Shown in pieces: positions 47,337 through 58,414 of a stretch of 64,000 bases of DNA. Both the position numbers and the translations under genes were made by a program. The notes beneath the pieces are model-generated. The model made no database searches. It was given only the letters and a program-made list of their open reading frames with translations, and had not been told where the DNA came from. This stretch comes from Lytechinus pictus (Eukaryota > Echinodermata > Echinoidea > Temnopleuroida > Toxopneustidae), in assembly GCF_037042905.1 (NCBI RefSeq), contig NC_087262.1, forward strand, positions 22,549,501 to 22,613,500, in the 5' to 3' direction. Numbering within the stretch: the stretch's first letter is position 1; every line of letters starts with the position of its first letter.

Positions 47337-48057
47337 TTAATGGTAAAAGACAGTAGTTGCAGTAAACAATTATTTCATGAGAAAAAGTCTTTTAATAAAA
47401 TCAAGGTTAATTGTCAAAATATTATCATACATCAAGATCTGGTACATTAATGTAAACTTATCTTTGTAAAATCATGAAATCTTAGCTCCGAAAAGACCTG
47501 ACATTTGCTGAATTCCGTGTTTATTTTGCTCATTTCTCAGCAATTACAAATTTTATTCCTGAGCTATTTGACCCTTTTTTTTATACATACAAACACTTTG
47601 GTCGTAATTTCATTGGATTCTGTCCTACCTACATATTTCTCTCTTTTTCCCTTCCAATATATTTCTCTTTTATCATTTGATATATTTTTAATTACCTTTC
47701 CCATATATTCTTCTTTACTTCCTTCCTATGTATTTATCACTGCTCATTGCTATACATTTCTCATCTCTAGTTCTCTTTAATCATTCCCATATCTACTCAC
47801 ACTTCTCTTCCCTATATTCCTATATATATCTCACTCATCTATATTTATTCTGAGTTTTCTCCTTTTATAAATTTCACTGTCTTTACTCTCTATATCATCC
47901 TCTTTTCCACATTTTTAAAGATAAATACCAGTTGTGGTAACGATCTCAAAATGAGTTCGAACAGAATCCAATGAAATTACGACCAAAGTGTTTGTATGTA
48001 TAAAAAAAAGGGTCAAATAGCTCAGGAATAAAATTTGTAATTGCTGAGAAATAAAGC
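47337..48057. mobile_element. two inverted family A pieces around a CT-rich minisatellite
   Basis: 47337-47632 is a reverse copy and 47915-48057 a forward copy of the family A end. Between them, 47633-47914 has about 27-nt units of CCTTCCTATATATTTCTCTT type. Confidence 0.65.
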
Positions 48058-48430
48058 GAGACGTATAAAAAGATAAAAGAGAAATATATAGGAAGGGGAA
48101 AGAGAGAAGTATGTTGGAAGGGGAAAAAATAGACATGTAGGTACGGAAAAGAGGAATGGGAAAGGTAAAGAAAAACATATGATAAGGTAATAGAGAGAAA
48201 TACATAGTAAGGGAAAAGAGAGACATATAGGAAGGGGAAAGGATAGATGTAAGAAGAGTGATAAGGGGAGTGGAAAAAGTGACTTGGATATCAAGGGAAA
48301 GAAATATATAGGTAGGGAAACAGAAAGGAAGTTGAACTGAAAAAAAAACATAAAGGAAGAGAAAAGAGAAACATAGGGAGCGAAAATAAAAATATGCAGG
48401 AAGGCAATATAGAGAAATAGGAATAGAAAA
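48058..48430. repeat. GA-rich minisatellite (AGAGAAATATATAGGAAGGGG units)
   Basis: About a dozen degenerate units of 25-32 nt such as GAGACATATAGGAAGGGGAA; the inverse of the tract at 47633-47914. A weaker relative lies at 48793-48930. Confidence 0.7.
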
Positions 48431-49287
48431 GAGACATAGCGATTCTTGATGATGATGATGATCATCAAGAATCGCTATTCTTGTATAGCGCCGGTATCTG
48501 CCTCTGCTTATATATAACGATATTACATTCTGCATGTTTGACGCAGATGAGATAACGGAGACAAAGAGGTAATGCATTGTAGTTCCAACAAAGTTTATTT
48601 CCAAGTATTATATATATAAATGTGTAAAGTTATACATGTACAACAGCTTTGGCAACTCTTTTATTTAAATATTGTAAAGAAATGGATGAAGAGAACAATG
48701 GTAGGTGTAGCTTAAATCAAGGTTCCCCAGAGCTATCTACCCTTTGGAAAAATTGGTGATGCCGAAAAAATGTCTATATATATATATATATATGAAGGGA
48801 AGTTCTAGAAATATAAAAGAAAGGGAAATAAGCATAAAATTTAAGGATTAAGGGAACAGATAAATATATGTAGGAGGGGAGAGAAAATGCAGGAACAGAA
48901 AGGAGTGTGGTAAAGGAGAGAGAGAGTAGTCGCCAAGGTCAAGGATGATGCCCTATAATGTAAGCCGAATAGATAAATCTCTTACTCCAAAAGTTTTTAA
49001 GAATTCCTTCATTCCTGATCCTAACCCACCCCTGCAACGTATTGGAATGGATGTGTAGAAGGGTCGGTATGTTTTATTTGCATCATTAACGGAAACAAAA
49101 AGAAAATATTCCACATGACTTCACTCATTGCACTTGGTATTTCAGGTCAGGCGCATTCCTTATTCGCTGACCAATCAATACTCTTGTAATAACAGTGAAT
49201 GAAATGCAATTAGCCAATCAGATTCTGTGTACAAAGTGAATCACATTCAGGCGCCCCGACCAACGAATTGTTAACTAGGTAGAAGGA

Positions 49288-49345
49288 TTATAAAGGCCGC
49301 TGATTGGCTCCTCCGGTGCGAGCCGGCGGCCATCTTGGATAGCGC
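49288..49345 (+). promoter_or_regulatory. promoter elements of the THAP gene
   Basis: TATAAAG at 49289-49295, an inverted CCAAT box (TGATTGGCT) at 49301-49309, and GGCGGCCATCTTGG at 49325-49338, a strong YY1-type site. They lie about 85-130 bases before the THAP start codon. Their close order fits a core promoter, but the start site is inferred. Confidence 0.5.
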
Positions 49346-49421
49346 ATGAACCTAGCTTCCGATCGTACCGGTACGTGCTTTACCATGTTTACAATGAAAG
49401 ATATCATCATCATCCTTCAAA

Positions 49422-52021
49422 ATGCCTTCTTGTGCCGCAATCAACTGTACTAATCGACTCGTGAAAGGGTCAGGAAAAACATTTCACAAGTAAGTGGTAC
49501 TTTAATCACAAATAATCGATAAAATAAGAGTTTAAAGATAGGTTTTAGTCGTTTTGTATTCACGCATCGCGCATTGCACGCCAGTAGTAGTCAGTACTGA
49601 CCTTCGGTCCCATCCGTTATGTTTTGTGTTTGTGTGAATATTATCAAGTGACACTGAAGAGGGAGAGCTCGAGAGAGATTCTCCCTGGCCTGGGTGGGTG
49701 GCCTGGCCCTGTGCGTGTGAAAGTGATGAACATAATTAGAATGAATACTGGTTGTGTCATGTTCAAATAAATAATGTTTGTTTAACATGTTTAACCCAGC
49801 CCAGGCCATGTCATGCATGTGCATGACGATGATGTGGAGCTCCGGGTCCCAAGCGTGTCACTCAGACTGAGCGCAGGACTCGTCCTCCTAGGCTTAGAAG
49901 AAGTTAGACTCTTAGTCTTGTCCTTAGTTTACTTCAATACTTAGCCATGGCAGTGGGTACTCTCCAAGAGTCCAAATGGGGTAGAATGGGGTCACAATAG
50001 CACCCCAAATAAAAAGGAAAAAATGAATTATGCACTTACCTACGTAACCTAGATTATTATGGATGACGTCTATCGTGACACAGAAACCTGACATCGAGGC
50101 ACAAACTGGACCCCCAAAAAGGAAAAGTTCTGTCTCGTTCGTTCTTCTTTCAAAAATGAAAACAAAATGGCTGATCGATACCGAGAACGTAGGCAACATA
50201 GAGGTCTAAGGTCCAGTTTGTGCCTCGATGTTAGGATTCTTTGTCACGATATACCGTAGTCGTGAGCCTTGAGGTCGCAATGATGATGACTTTGAAAAAT
50301 AATGACATATACTTCTTCATCATTAACGTCTTGACACTCTTCGGTTAGACGCATAAGACTAGAGAAAGACCAAAAGATGGATTTCCCTAGGAAATCCATC
50401 TTTGGATACAAAAATTATGTGAAGTTTATGAATTTTATTGACTTGCACCTTCTATAATATTTTTTAAAACCTTCCTATGCCTAATGCGTAGGAAGGTGTT
50501 AAAATCAATGAAATTCATAAACTTCACGTAATTTTTCTCTCCAATGGAGAGAAATTTCCTAGGGAAATCCATCTTTGTTTTGGTCCTTCTCTTATGCATC
50601 TAATGGAAGAGTGTCAAGACGTCAATGATGAAGAAGTATATGTCATTATTTTTTTAAGTCATCATCCTTGCGTCCTCAAGATTAGTCACAATAGACCTTC
50701 ATGATTCATCCATATTATCGAGCCAAGTGCATAATTTATTTTCTCCAATTTTATTTGGAGTGCTATTGCGAATTTGCGACCCCATTCTACCCCATTTTGG
50801 AGAGTACCCATGTCTGCCTTATATTTCATGGACAAGTCCCGCGTTTGTTGTGATGTAACTAGCCAGGATGCTCCTACTAGACTAGAGATTATTAAACTTT
50901 TTAAGTCATACCACTGACGTGCTTAATTTCCACGGAGCCAGGAATGGCATGCCATTGCACTACATATACCGTCATTTTTTCCACGATTAAACTAAACTTA
51001 CGTAGTCAAAATCAAAACTTTTCTTAAGGGTTTTGAGTCCAAACTTATGTAAATCAGCTACAATATATTTTACCCCCCCCCCCCGCACGCACTAAATGGT
51101 GCGTGTATTTATTCAAATAAAGTGTTAAATTAAAAAAAAAAAATATTAGAACAGGAGCGTTTACTCACAGTCTGTTATTGTTGCCGTTATGTCTTCTTTG
51201 TTATGTAGCCTAGATACCGGTGCGTATAGAGGGCGGCAAAATTATGAGTGGTGCTAGATATAAAATGCATGCATTTGCCGATAAATATGAATCTCACCTC
51301 GATGCTAAATTGTCCTGCACGCTAGACCAGTTGAAGTGCCATTTAGCATCGAGGTAAGATTCATTATCTTTATCGGCAAGTGCACACATTTCTTATTTAG
51401 CACCGCTCATGATTTTGCCGCCCTCTGAACGTGTCTGGAAGCTAAGCTACATAACAAAGAAAACATGACTGCAACAATAACAGACTGAGTAAACACTCCT
51501 GTTCTAGTATTATTTTTTAAAAATTTAACACTTCATTTGAATAAATATTAGTGCGTTCGGGGAGTTAAACTACTTGTAAAAATACATGTAAATTTGGGCT
51601 CAAAACCCTAGAGAAAAGTTTCGATTTTGATTAAGTTATATGCGAAAATGGCGGTGCGTGTAGTGCAATGGTATGCCATCCCTGGTTCCGTGGAGATTAC
51701 ACGCGTCAGTGGTTTGACTTTAATCTCTAGGAGCCTCCTGGCTAGTTGTGACCACTCACACTAGTGTGAGGTTAGTACTTTATTTTATTTTATCTGCCAA
51801 ATACATTAAAAAGTGATTAAATCATTTTATTTTGTTCTCTATCCATTTTTAGATTTCCCAAAGCTGGTTCAGCCCATCTAAAGGAATGGCTGGTCAAGAT
51901 GAAAAGAGACAAGTGGACACCGAGCAAGTATGCCAACCTGTGCTCAGACCACCAGCACAGAATGTCTGTCCATTCAAACACCAATAGTGTGCATGTCTCA
52001 CACAAATTTGTAAATATGTAG
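49422..52021 (+). CDS. short THAP-type zinc finger protein (2 exons, 78 aa)
   Basis: Exon 1 49422-49489 (donor CACAA|GTAAGT) and exon 2 51853-52021 (acceptor CATTTTTAG) join in phase 2 to give 78 residues. The start is MPSCAAINCTNR, then KTFHKFPKAGSAHLKEWLVK, then KWTPSKYANLCSDH. This is a THAP domain: zinc ligands Cys4, Cys9, Cys53, His56, with the conserved Pro25 and Trp35. THAP domains bind DNA and occur in transcription regulators and P-element-derived proteins. A normal domain continues HF...F and an AVPTIF-like box to about residue 85-90; here the protein turns into QHRMSVHSN and stops. The missing part suggests a truncated or pseudogenised copy, or a real isoform whose last exon was not found. 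An upstream ATG at 49385 opens an overlapping frame. Confidence 0.65.
49490..49954. other. start of THAP gene intron
   Basis: CpG-moderate sequence behind the first exon. No repeat or exon recognised. Confidence 0.45.
49955..50819. mobile_element. 865-bp palindromic element with a nested hairpin
   Basis: Outer ends GGGTACTCTCCAAGAGTCCA and CATTTTGGAGAGTACCC. The arms pair down to a small stem at 50470-50497 (ACCTTCCTA / TAGGAAGGT). The arms are unequal because about 196 bp (50063-50262) interrupt the left one. Confidence 0.85.
50063..50262. mobile_element. nested ~200-bp hairpin, relative of the 63193 element
   Basis: TATCGTGACACAGAAACCTG ... its diverged inverse at 50228-50256. The stem CCTGACATCGAGGCACAAAC and the inner AAAGGAAAAGTTCT resemble CCTGACATCTGAGCACAGTC and AAACGAAAAGTTCT at 63373-63414; the centre ATGGCTGATCGA parallels ACGGCCGATCGA. 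Confidence 0.7.
50860..51744. mobile_element. 885-bp palindromic element, TAGCCAGG termini, copy 2
   Basis: Ends TAGCCAGGATGCTCCTA and TAGGAGCCTCCTGGCTA; arms of about 400-450 bp meet around 51313-51342. AACTAGCC/GGCTAGTT may be the true ends. Both halves contain GAGGGCGGCAAAAT or its inverse, and one arm has a C12 run at 51072. Inside the THAP gene intron. Confidence 0.85.
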
Positions 52022-52625
52022 CCTTAATGGTGTTGCATTATTAAAACATTGACTTTCCTTATCATTGCAATGTTAATTGTTGTTATCCATTCAGGCTGAT
52101 GAATGATCTTAACAAGAAAACTTAAAGACTTGATCATGTGTATAGTACCGTAATGTGTATTCAAAACATGCCTTTATTAGTGTTGCAATATAAACATTTC
52201 ATTGGACTCTTTCTTTATCATTACAATATGAACTATTACCAGGTATATCCGTCTGGACTGATGGTTTTATCAAGACAACTAGCACAAAATGTCTGTCCGT
52301 TCAAGCACCATGAATTCTAGTAGAGTGTGCATGTCTCACACAAAATTGGAAATTTATAGCATAAGCCTTGATCATGTGTTCAGTGCCAAAATTTCTATTC
52401 AAAACTTGCCTTGATAGTGTTGCAATATTTACATTTCATTTGACTCTTTCATTATTGCAATATCAATACATGTACTTATTGATAATCCAAAAGAATTTTA
52501 TCAAGACAGCTAGCACAAGATGTCTAACCATTCAAGCACCGTGTATTCAAGTATAGTGTGCATGTCTCACACAAAATTGTAAATTTATAGCTTAAGCCTT
52601 GATCATGTGTTCAGTGCCAAAATAT
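51940..52625. repeat. three-copy tandem repeat starting inside THAP exon 2
   Basis: AGCACAGAATGTCTGTCCAT (51954), AGCACAAAATGTCTGTCCGT (52281) and AGCACAAGATGTCTAACCAT (52512) start homologous blocks, each followed by GTGTGCATGTCTCACACAAA and a TAGTGTTGCAATAT-type block. The first unit includes the codons for THAP Ser-Asp-His. Confidence 0.75.
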
Positions 52626-53980
52626 CTATTCAAAACTTGCCTTAATAGTGTTGCAATATTTTGTCTCTTTCATTATTGCATTATGAATACATATAATTGT
52701 TGATGATTAAAAAATAAATGTCATGTGTACGGGTAAATGCCATGTCATTTATTTTGTATGCTACCTAGTGCTAGAGAAATAATATATTTTCAGGGTTATT
52801 CTAAATCTGCAACACATTTTCTTTTTGTGTTTTAAATAAAGAAATTCTTTATTTTGATGAAAATTTGAAAGCAGCTAAATGTATTAGTCTATACATACCT
52901 TGAAATGTACATGTATATGTTCACTATTTTTTAAGTAATACATGTACATATTCCACGCTTGAAAAATATGTGAACAAGTAGAGGCAAATCTGACGAACAA
53001 AACACTGAAATTATATAAGTATTGGAAGAGGAATACAACCACAGAAATTATACATGTACAGCCCACCTATTGCATATTCTTCATGGCATGCAAAAAGCTG
53101 TTTTCAGAAAAAGTTGCCAAAATTTGGAATTCAATAACTCAATTATTTTTTCTAATCACATTTTCATTTAGATTTCTTGTGATTAGTGCTCATTAATTAG
53201 ATATCATTTTTATATTTTGAAGTACTGTTGCACCTGTAGGCAGATGCTCCCCATTTGCATACTAACCAGGATGTACTGTACCTATAATTGTTTATGATGG
53301 AAAGTGAATTTTTTTCAGTGTTTTACAATCTATGTTTTGTTTGATTTTTCTTTTATTTAACTGATTTTACTGGTGGGATAAGTTTAAATATGTTCCAAGT
53401 TTAAAGGAAACTACAGTATACTCTACGTGCACAATAATACACACATGTACTTCCGAATCCTTGTACTCCTATGTTGATTCTATCATACGATATTCAATAT
53501 TTGCTCAAACTCATACTAGTACAGCATACATATAACATGCTGTGAAATTTTGGATAGGTACAGTATGCGAATTAAATATAGATGTTTTTACACTTCTCGA
53601 TGAACGGTATTCCTTAATGATTTTATGCAGTTAATTGACACAAATAAGTTGATTTTATTGCTGTAACTGCATGAAGTTCAGCTTCAGATTGGTTTTTTGT
53701 AAAGATTACGTTTGGCTTATGGACGACTTGTGATCTTGTGGAGTCAACTCATTTCCTGAAAATATACATGTATTGTACACCACTTCAGTACTATTTTGTT
53801 TGTGTGCTGTTCTGCAGTATATTTATCTATCATTTCTTGTATTTTTAACAAGAATCTTTATCACATTTCTTATTGCCACAGCTCAGAAATAAATATTGTT
53901 CACATCAAACTCTTGAAACCATGGAATCAATTTTTTATGTCATTAACTGACTTGCTCATATTGACATTTATTATTAGCAA
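52626..53980. other. AT-rich spacer downstream of the THAP gene
   Basis: AATAAAG-type signals at 52836 (AAATAAAGAAAT) could end the THAP transcript. No other exon recognised. Confidence 0.45.
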
Positions 53981-53984
53981 ATAG

Positions 53985-54545
53985 AAAAAAAGGCAGAAGA
54001 GGAGAAAGATATTAAAAACATAAGGAGGTAGTGAGAAAGGCAGAATTGGAAAGAGAATTGGATTCTCCGAGCAAAGTGAGCGAATACAAATTCAGCACTT
54101 AACGAAGAGAAAGAGATGGGTGAAAAGAACTGGCAGAAGTGAGAGAGAGAGAAATCAAGAGGAGAGGGGGCAGAAATAATTGCCAAGATTTATTGGATGA
54201 CATGAGAGGGAGAGGGGGATAAAGAGAGAAGTTGGGCAGAAGCAATGTTGGATAAAACTAAAGAAAGAGAATGGGGACATTCAAGAGAAAAAGGGGCAAG
54301 AATAATTTCCAAGAGCCATTAGATGGCTATAGAGGGAAGAAGGATAAATGGAGAGGGTGCATGGGCAGAAAATTTGTGATAAAAATAAAGGAGGAGAATC
54401 AAGAGAAAAAGGGAAGAAAAAAATTACCAAGAACAGACAGATATAGCTAGTAGAGAGGGGGCAGAAGAGCTGTTAGATAGAAGCATGAAAGGGGAAGGCA
54501 GAAAAAACTAACAAGTGGCAAATAGAAGAGAGAGAAAAAATAATA
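53985..54545. repeat. degenerate purine-rich tandem repeat
   Basis: Units of roughly 60-120 nt share GGGGCAGAA, AGAGGGAGAAGG and CAAGAGAAAAAGGG motifs. No coding frame. Confidence 0.6.
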
Positions 54546-54649
54546 ATCAAAATTAAATGCCCGTTTCATGATGAATAAATTCACAATTTCAATTCAGCAA
54601 AGTGCTCTAGCTGTGAACGCATACAGTAGACGCCCGGGATCTTTGCTCT

Positions 54650-54905
54650 ACACAAGATGGCGGCGTGTGCGCTCGAGCGGGGCCATCGTGGTGTGTGTAC
54701 GGTGAATGACAACAATCCTTCTACGTGTATTATATTTCTGTGGCCCCGACTTAGTCTACAACTGTAGACCCACATCTGCAGTGTGTGTATCACAGCTGAT
54801 TCAAGGAGTCTGCATAGCAGACTAGGACTACTATAGCCTGCAGATCTGGGTCTACAACATGTTTGACCAATGTACACGAAACGTGTACACAAGGCGGAGC
54901 TTGTT
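54650..54905. repeat. GC-richer block with AAGATGGCGGC and nested hairpins
   Basis: AAGATGGCGGCGTGTGC at 54654 is a YY1-type site on an ATG (38-codon frame, no homology). Then GTAGACCCACATCTGCAG (54766) pairs with CTGCAGATCTGGGTCTAC (54838), and the loop holds AGTCTGCATAGCAGACTAG (54807-54825), also found at 62395. It may be a promoter-derived or mobile segment. Confidence 0.45.
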
Positions 54906-55324
54906 GAAACCCTCCGTTGCCAGTAGATACCATGATTGACAGCAGATTTGTGGAAGTAGGGGCAAGAGAGGGATTAGGATCCAGCTGTTCAGACCATTTC
55001 TTATCTTGTGGAATTTAAACAAATAGGGTATACTCCTCTTTCACTTTTGGGGCTTGCTACATACACATAGGATCCATATACATGCATAGATACATATATG
55101 AATGTACTTGAGTAGTCAGGAGATGGAATGGTTTGGATGATAGGTCCATGATGATACATAAGTCTGTAATAGCTCATGGTTATAATAGCATAGGGCATAT
55201 TTTGAAACATTTTTTGTTACAGCAAGGAACGTGTATGGAACTAATACAGTACATGTATATGAATGTGTAGAAGATGCCCTGATCACCCCCCCCCCGGGTC
55301 TTTTATAAGTGACATGGAATAAAC

Positions 55325-55640
55325 CTTGTCTTTTTCTCTCTTTCTCTTCCTTTCTTTCTTTTTTCCTCTTTTCATTCTTCTTGATTTTTTTTTCTTTTCC
55401 TCTTTTCTTCTCTTTTGTTTTCTTTCTTTTTTCTCTCTTCTTTTTCTCTTTATATCTTCCTTTCCTTTCTTCCTTTTTCTTTCTTTCATTCATTCATTTT
55501 TTCCTTCCTTTTTTTTCATTTTTATATCTTTCTCTCTCTCTCTCTTTCTTTCTTTCATTCTTTCCCTTCCTCCTCCTTTCTTATTTTTTCTAATTTTATT
55601 TTCATTTTTATTTCATTTGCTCTCTCATTCTTCTTCCTTT
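55325..55640. repeat. CT-rich low-complexity tract
   Basis: TTTCTTTCC-type sequence; the long frames on both strands are artefacts. Confidence 0.85.
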
Positions 55641-55723
55641 CCTCCAATGTCCTGTTTTTTTTAATGTTATTTATCATCCTACGTGTATCTTTATCATTTC
55701 TACAATATAATGGAACTGATTGA

Positions 55724-56321
55724 TTAAAGGACAAGTCCACCCCAACAAAACTTGATTTGAATAAAAAGAGAAAAATTCAACAAGCATAACACTGAAAATT
55801 TCATCAAAATCGGATGTAAAATAAGAAAGTTATGACATTTAAAAGTTTCGCTTCATTTCACAAAACAGTTTGATATGCACATCTCGGTCGGTATGCAAAT
55901 GAGGGAACTGATGACATCACTCACTCACTATTTCTTTTGTATTTTATTATATGAAATGTGAAATATTTTTATTTTCTTGTCATTGTCATGGTGAATGAAG
56001 TTTCATTCCTCCCTGAACACGTTTAACATTTTATGCTTCAGGCAAAGAGGTCCCAATCATCAAATTCGTAAAAATTGAAATATTGTGTAATTCAAACAAT
56101 AAAAAACAAAATAAATATTGAGTGAGTGACATCATCGACTCTCTCATTTGGATGTAACTGGCTCGTTCATATAACTATTTTGTTAAAAATAAGCGAAACT
56201 TGGAAATGTCATAACTTTCTTATTTTACATCCGATTTTGATGAAATTTTCAGCATTGTGCTTGTCTGATCTTTCTCTATTGATTCAAATCAACATTTTTC
56301 TGAGGTAGACTTGACCTTTAA
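55724..56321. mobile_element. 598-bp TTAA-flanked foldback, AGGACAAGTCCACC family, copy 1
   Basis: TTAAAGGACAAGTCCACC ... TAGACTTGACCTTTAA; arms include TTTCATCAAAATCGGATGTA and its inverse and GATGACATCACTCACTCA. Serves as the empty-site reference for the nested insertion in 57647-58414. Confidence 0.85.
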
Positions 56322-56429
56322 TGAACCAAACCGTTTTCTAAAGTACAAAATAAGAAATTATATGAAATTTTAGCGTGCAACATTAACCTTATGTACTACT
56401 CACATAAGATATGACTTGTTCTCCTTTCT

Positions 56430-56530
56430 TATACCCTCTTTATTTCTTCCCCTTCCTTTCCTTCTTGTTATCTTTTCTTTCTCTTTCTCTTTTTCTCTTT
56501 TCTTCTTTTCCGTTCCTTCTTCTTACATCT
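56430..56530. repeat. CT-rich tract
   Basis: Short CTTTCTCTTTTC-type run. Nothing else in 56322-56738. Confidence 0.7.
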
Positions 56531-56738
56531 TAATAAATTAAGTTTTGTTTGCCCTGCCATTAGCATTTAGTTTCACATTTTCTTTATAATTCTATTCTTT
56601 CGACTTCAATGTTTCCTTCTTCATTTAGCCTATTGTGAATGTTTTGATGTTTTGTTTTATGGCTAATATCAAATAAAGATAAATTATATATATTTCATTT
56701 ACAGATGAGATTCAGACATCCCCATTGCACATGAAATA

Positions 56739-56882
56739 CAGGGGCCGCGGAAGCGGGGGGGGGGGGGGGGTGACCCCACTTTCAAAGCCGTGTACATAAT
56801 CGTAAAAATGACCATATGATTGTGATTTTTTGCGTCATCAGCCCCCCCCCCCCTACTTTGAAAACCATTTCCACGGCCCCTG
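56739..56882. mobile_element. 144-bp MITE with CAGGGGCCGCGGAAG ends
   Basis: CAGGGGCCGCGGAAGCGG and CCATTTCCACGGCCCCTG are inverted, followed inward by G and C homopolymers (56757-56770, 56842-56852). AAATA flanks both sides. Confidence 0.75.
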
Positions 56883-56980
56883 AAATATACACTGTTCATC
56901 ATCACACCGGACACCTCGGGCCCACCCTGGATCTGCCTATGAAATGCATTTTTTTTTAGAAGAAGTAGCATACACTACAG

Positions 56981-57284
56981 AAGTGGCGTACCTAGGATTT
57001 TCCACAGGAGGGGAAAATTTGCCTGCCAAAAAATTTGACAAGCAAAAAAAAAAAGAAAGAAAAGGTCCTCAATCGAAAATAAAGGTTTTCGTACCAGAAA
57101 AAATATTGACATGCTAAAAAAAAGAAAAAGGCCTTCAAGTTTGTCAGGGGGGGGGGGCAATAAAGGTCTTTCAAGCTCGTCAGGGGGGGGGGGGCCGGGG
57201 GCAGGGATATGTCTTTTGTATGGGTTGTGGCTCGTCAGGGGGGGGGGGAGATTGCCCCCCCCCCCCTCCGTAGGTACGCTAGTG
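56981..57284. mobile_element. 304-bp hAT-like MITE, CACTACAG 8-bp duplication
   Basis: AAGTGGCGTACCTAGGATTT and CCGTAGGTACGCTAGTG are inverted ends; CACTACAG occurs at 56973-56980 and 57285-57292. The interior has G-homopolymer runs and GTCAGGGGGGGG units. An 8-bp duplication fits hAT. Confidence 0.8.
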
Positions 57285-57559
57285 CACTACAGCCAATATA
57301 ACTGGTAAGTACATATTTAACAGACAACAACAAAAAATACCTACTTTCCACAATTCAAATCCAACAAATTAATATTTTGAAACAAAATAATTATCCTTCA
57401 AAGCAATGGGGCATAGTACATGTAAGCAGTTTGCACTAATGAGTAAAGCATCAAGGCATATAGCTCCCGGGCATACCAATATGCAACTTTCACATCTTTG
57501 GCATCGACATTGCATATGTTGACAAAGCTAATTGTTTTCATATTCAGTTCATTCAGCAA

Positions 57560-57646
57560 TATTGGCTGATTTAAATCACATTGATTTTAATCGCGATTTA
57601 AATCGCGATTTAAATCACTGTGATCATTTTTTTTCAAATCATTGAT
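57560..57646. repeat. GATTTAAATC palindrome cluster
   Basis: Several copies of GATTTAAATCGC/GATTTAAATCAC in a row; related sequence appears at 60475-60525. The element at 57647 inserted into one of the TTAA sites here. Confidence 0.6.
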
Positions 57647-58414
57647 TTAAAGGTCATATCCACCCCAGAAAAAAAAGAGTTTAATTGAATAAACATAGAG
57701 AAAAATCAAACAAGAATAACGCTGGAAACTACATCAAAATCGGATGTAAAATAGTTTATGATAACATTTTAAAGTTTCGCTTATTTTTCACAAAACAGAT
57801 GGGTGTTTTATAAAGCTGTTCGTAAGTTAAGAGCGACTTTAAGAACGATATGAGATCCTTTCTTGTGGTAAATTGTATATACATTGGCGATGGTTTATCG
57901 CGTAAGAAGTGTTCACCAGTCGTTCTTTAAGTCGCTCTTAACTTGTGAACAGCTTTATGAAACGGCCCCCAGTTATAATGACAATTCAGTGATATGAAAA
58001 TTAGAGAGTCGATGATGTCACTCACTCACTATTGCTTCTGCATTTTTACTGTTTGAATTATACAACATTTCAATTTTTACGAATTTAACAAATAGGACCC
58101 TCTTGTTTGAACTACAAAATGTTAAAACAATGTAATCCCACATGGTCAGGGAGGAATGATTTTTTTTTCATAAAAATATTTCATATTTCACATAATAAAA
58201 TACAAAAAAAAAATGAGTGATGTCATCGCCCTAATTTGCATACCGACAAGGATTTGCATTTAACCACGGTTTTGTGAAATTAAGCAAAAATTTTAAACGT
58301 CATTACTTTCTTCTTTTAGATCGGATTTTGATGAAATTTTCAGCGTTATGCTTGTCTGATTTTCTCTTACTATTCAAAGCAGCTTTTTGTTGGGGTGCAT
58401 GACTTTTCCTTTAA
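57647..58414. mobile_element. TTAA-flanked foldback, AGG..TCCACC family, copy 2, interrupted
   Basis: TTAAAGGTCATATCCACCCC ... TGACTTTTCCTTTAA; relative of 55724-56321. A hairpin MITE occupies 57799-57972. Confidence 0.8.
57799..57972. mobile_element. nested 174-bp hairpin MITE
   Basis: ATGGGTGTTTTATAAAGCTG ... CAGCTTTATGAAACGGCCCC; inner arms AAGAGCGACTTTAAGAACGA and TCGTTCTTTAAGTCGCTCTT. It sits between ACAAAACAG and TT, which are adjacent in the sister element at 55863. Confidence 0.85.

Noticed and set aside
47915..48604. 229-codon minus-strand frame with apparent membrane segments
   Set aside because: It runs across a GA-rich minisatellite and a MITE fragment; the hydrophobic residues come from the CT-rich complement.
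54659..54775. ATG on the AAGATGGCGGCG site as a gene start
   Set aside because: The 38-codon frame has no homology and no matched downstream exon was found; kept only as a repeat or possible promoter block.
55309..55723. overlapping long frames on both strands
   Set aside because: Polypyrimidine low-complexity DNA with no motif and no splice context.
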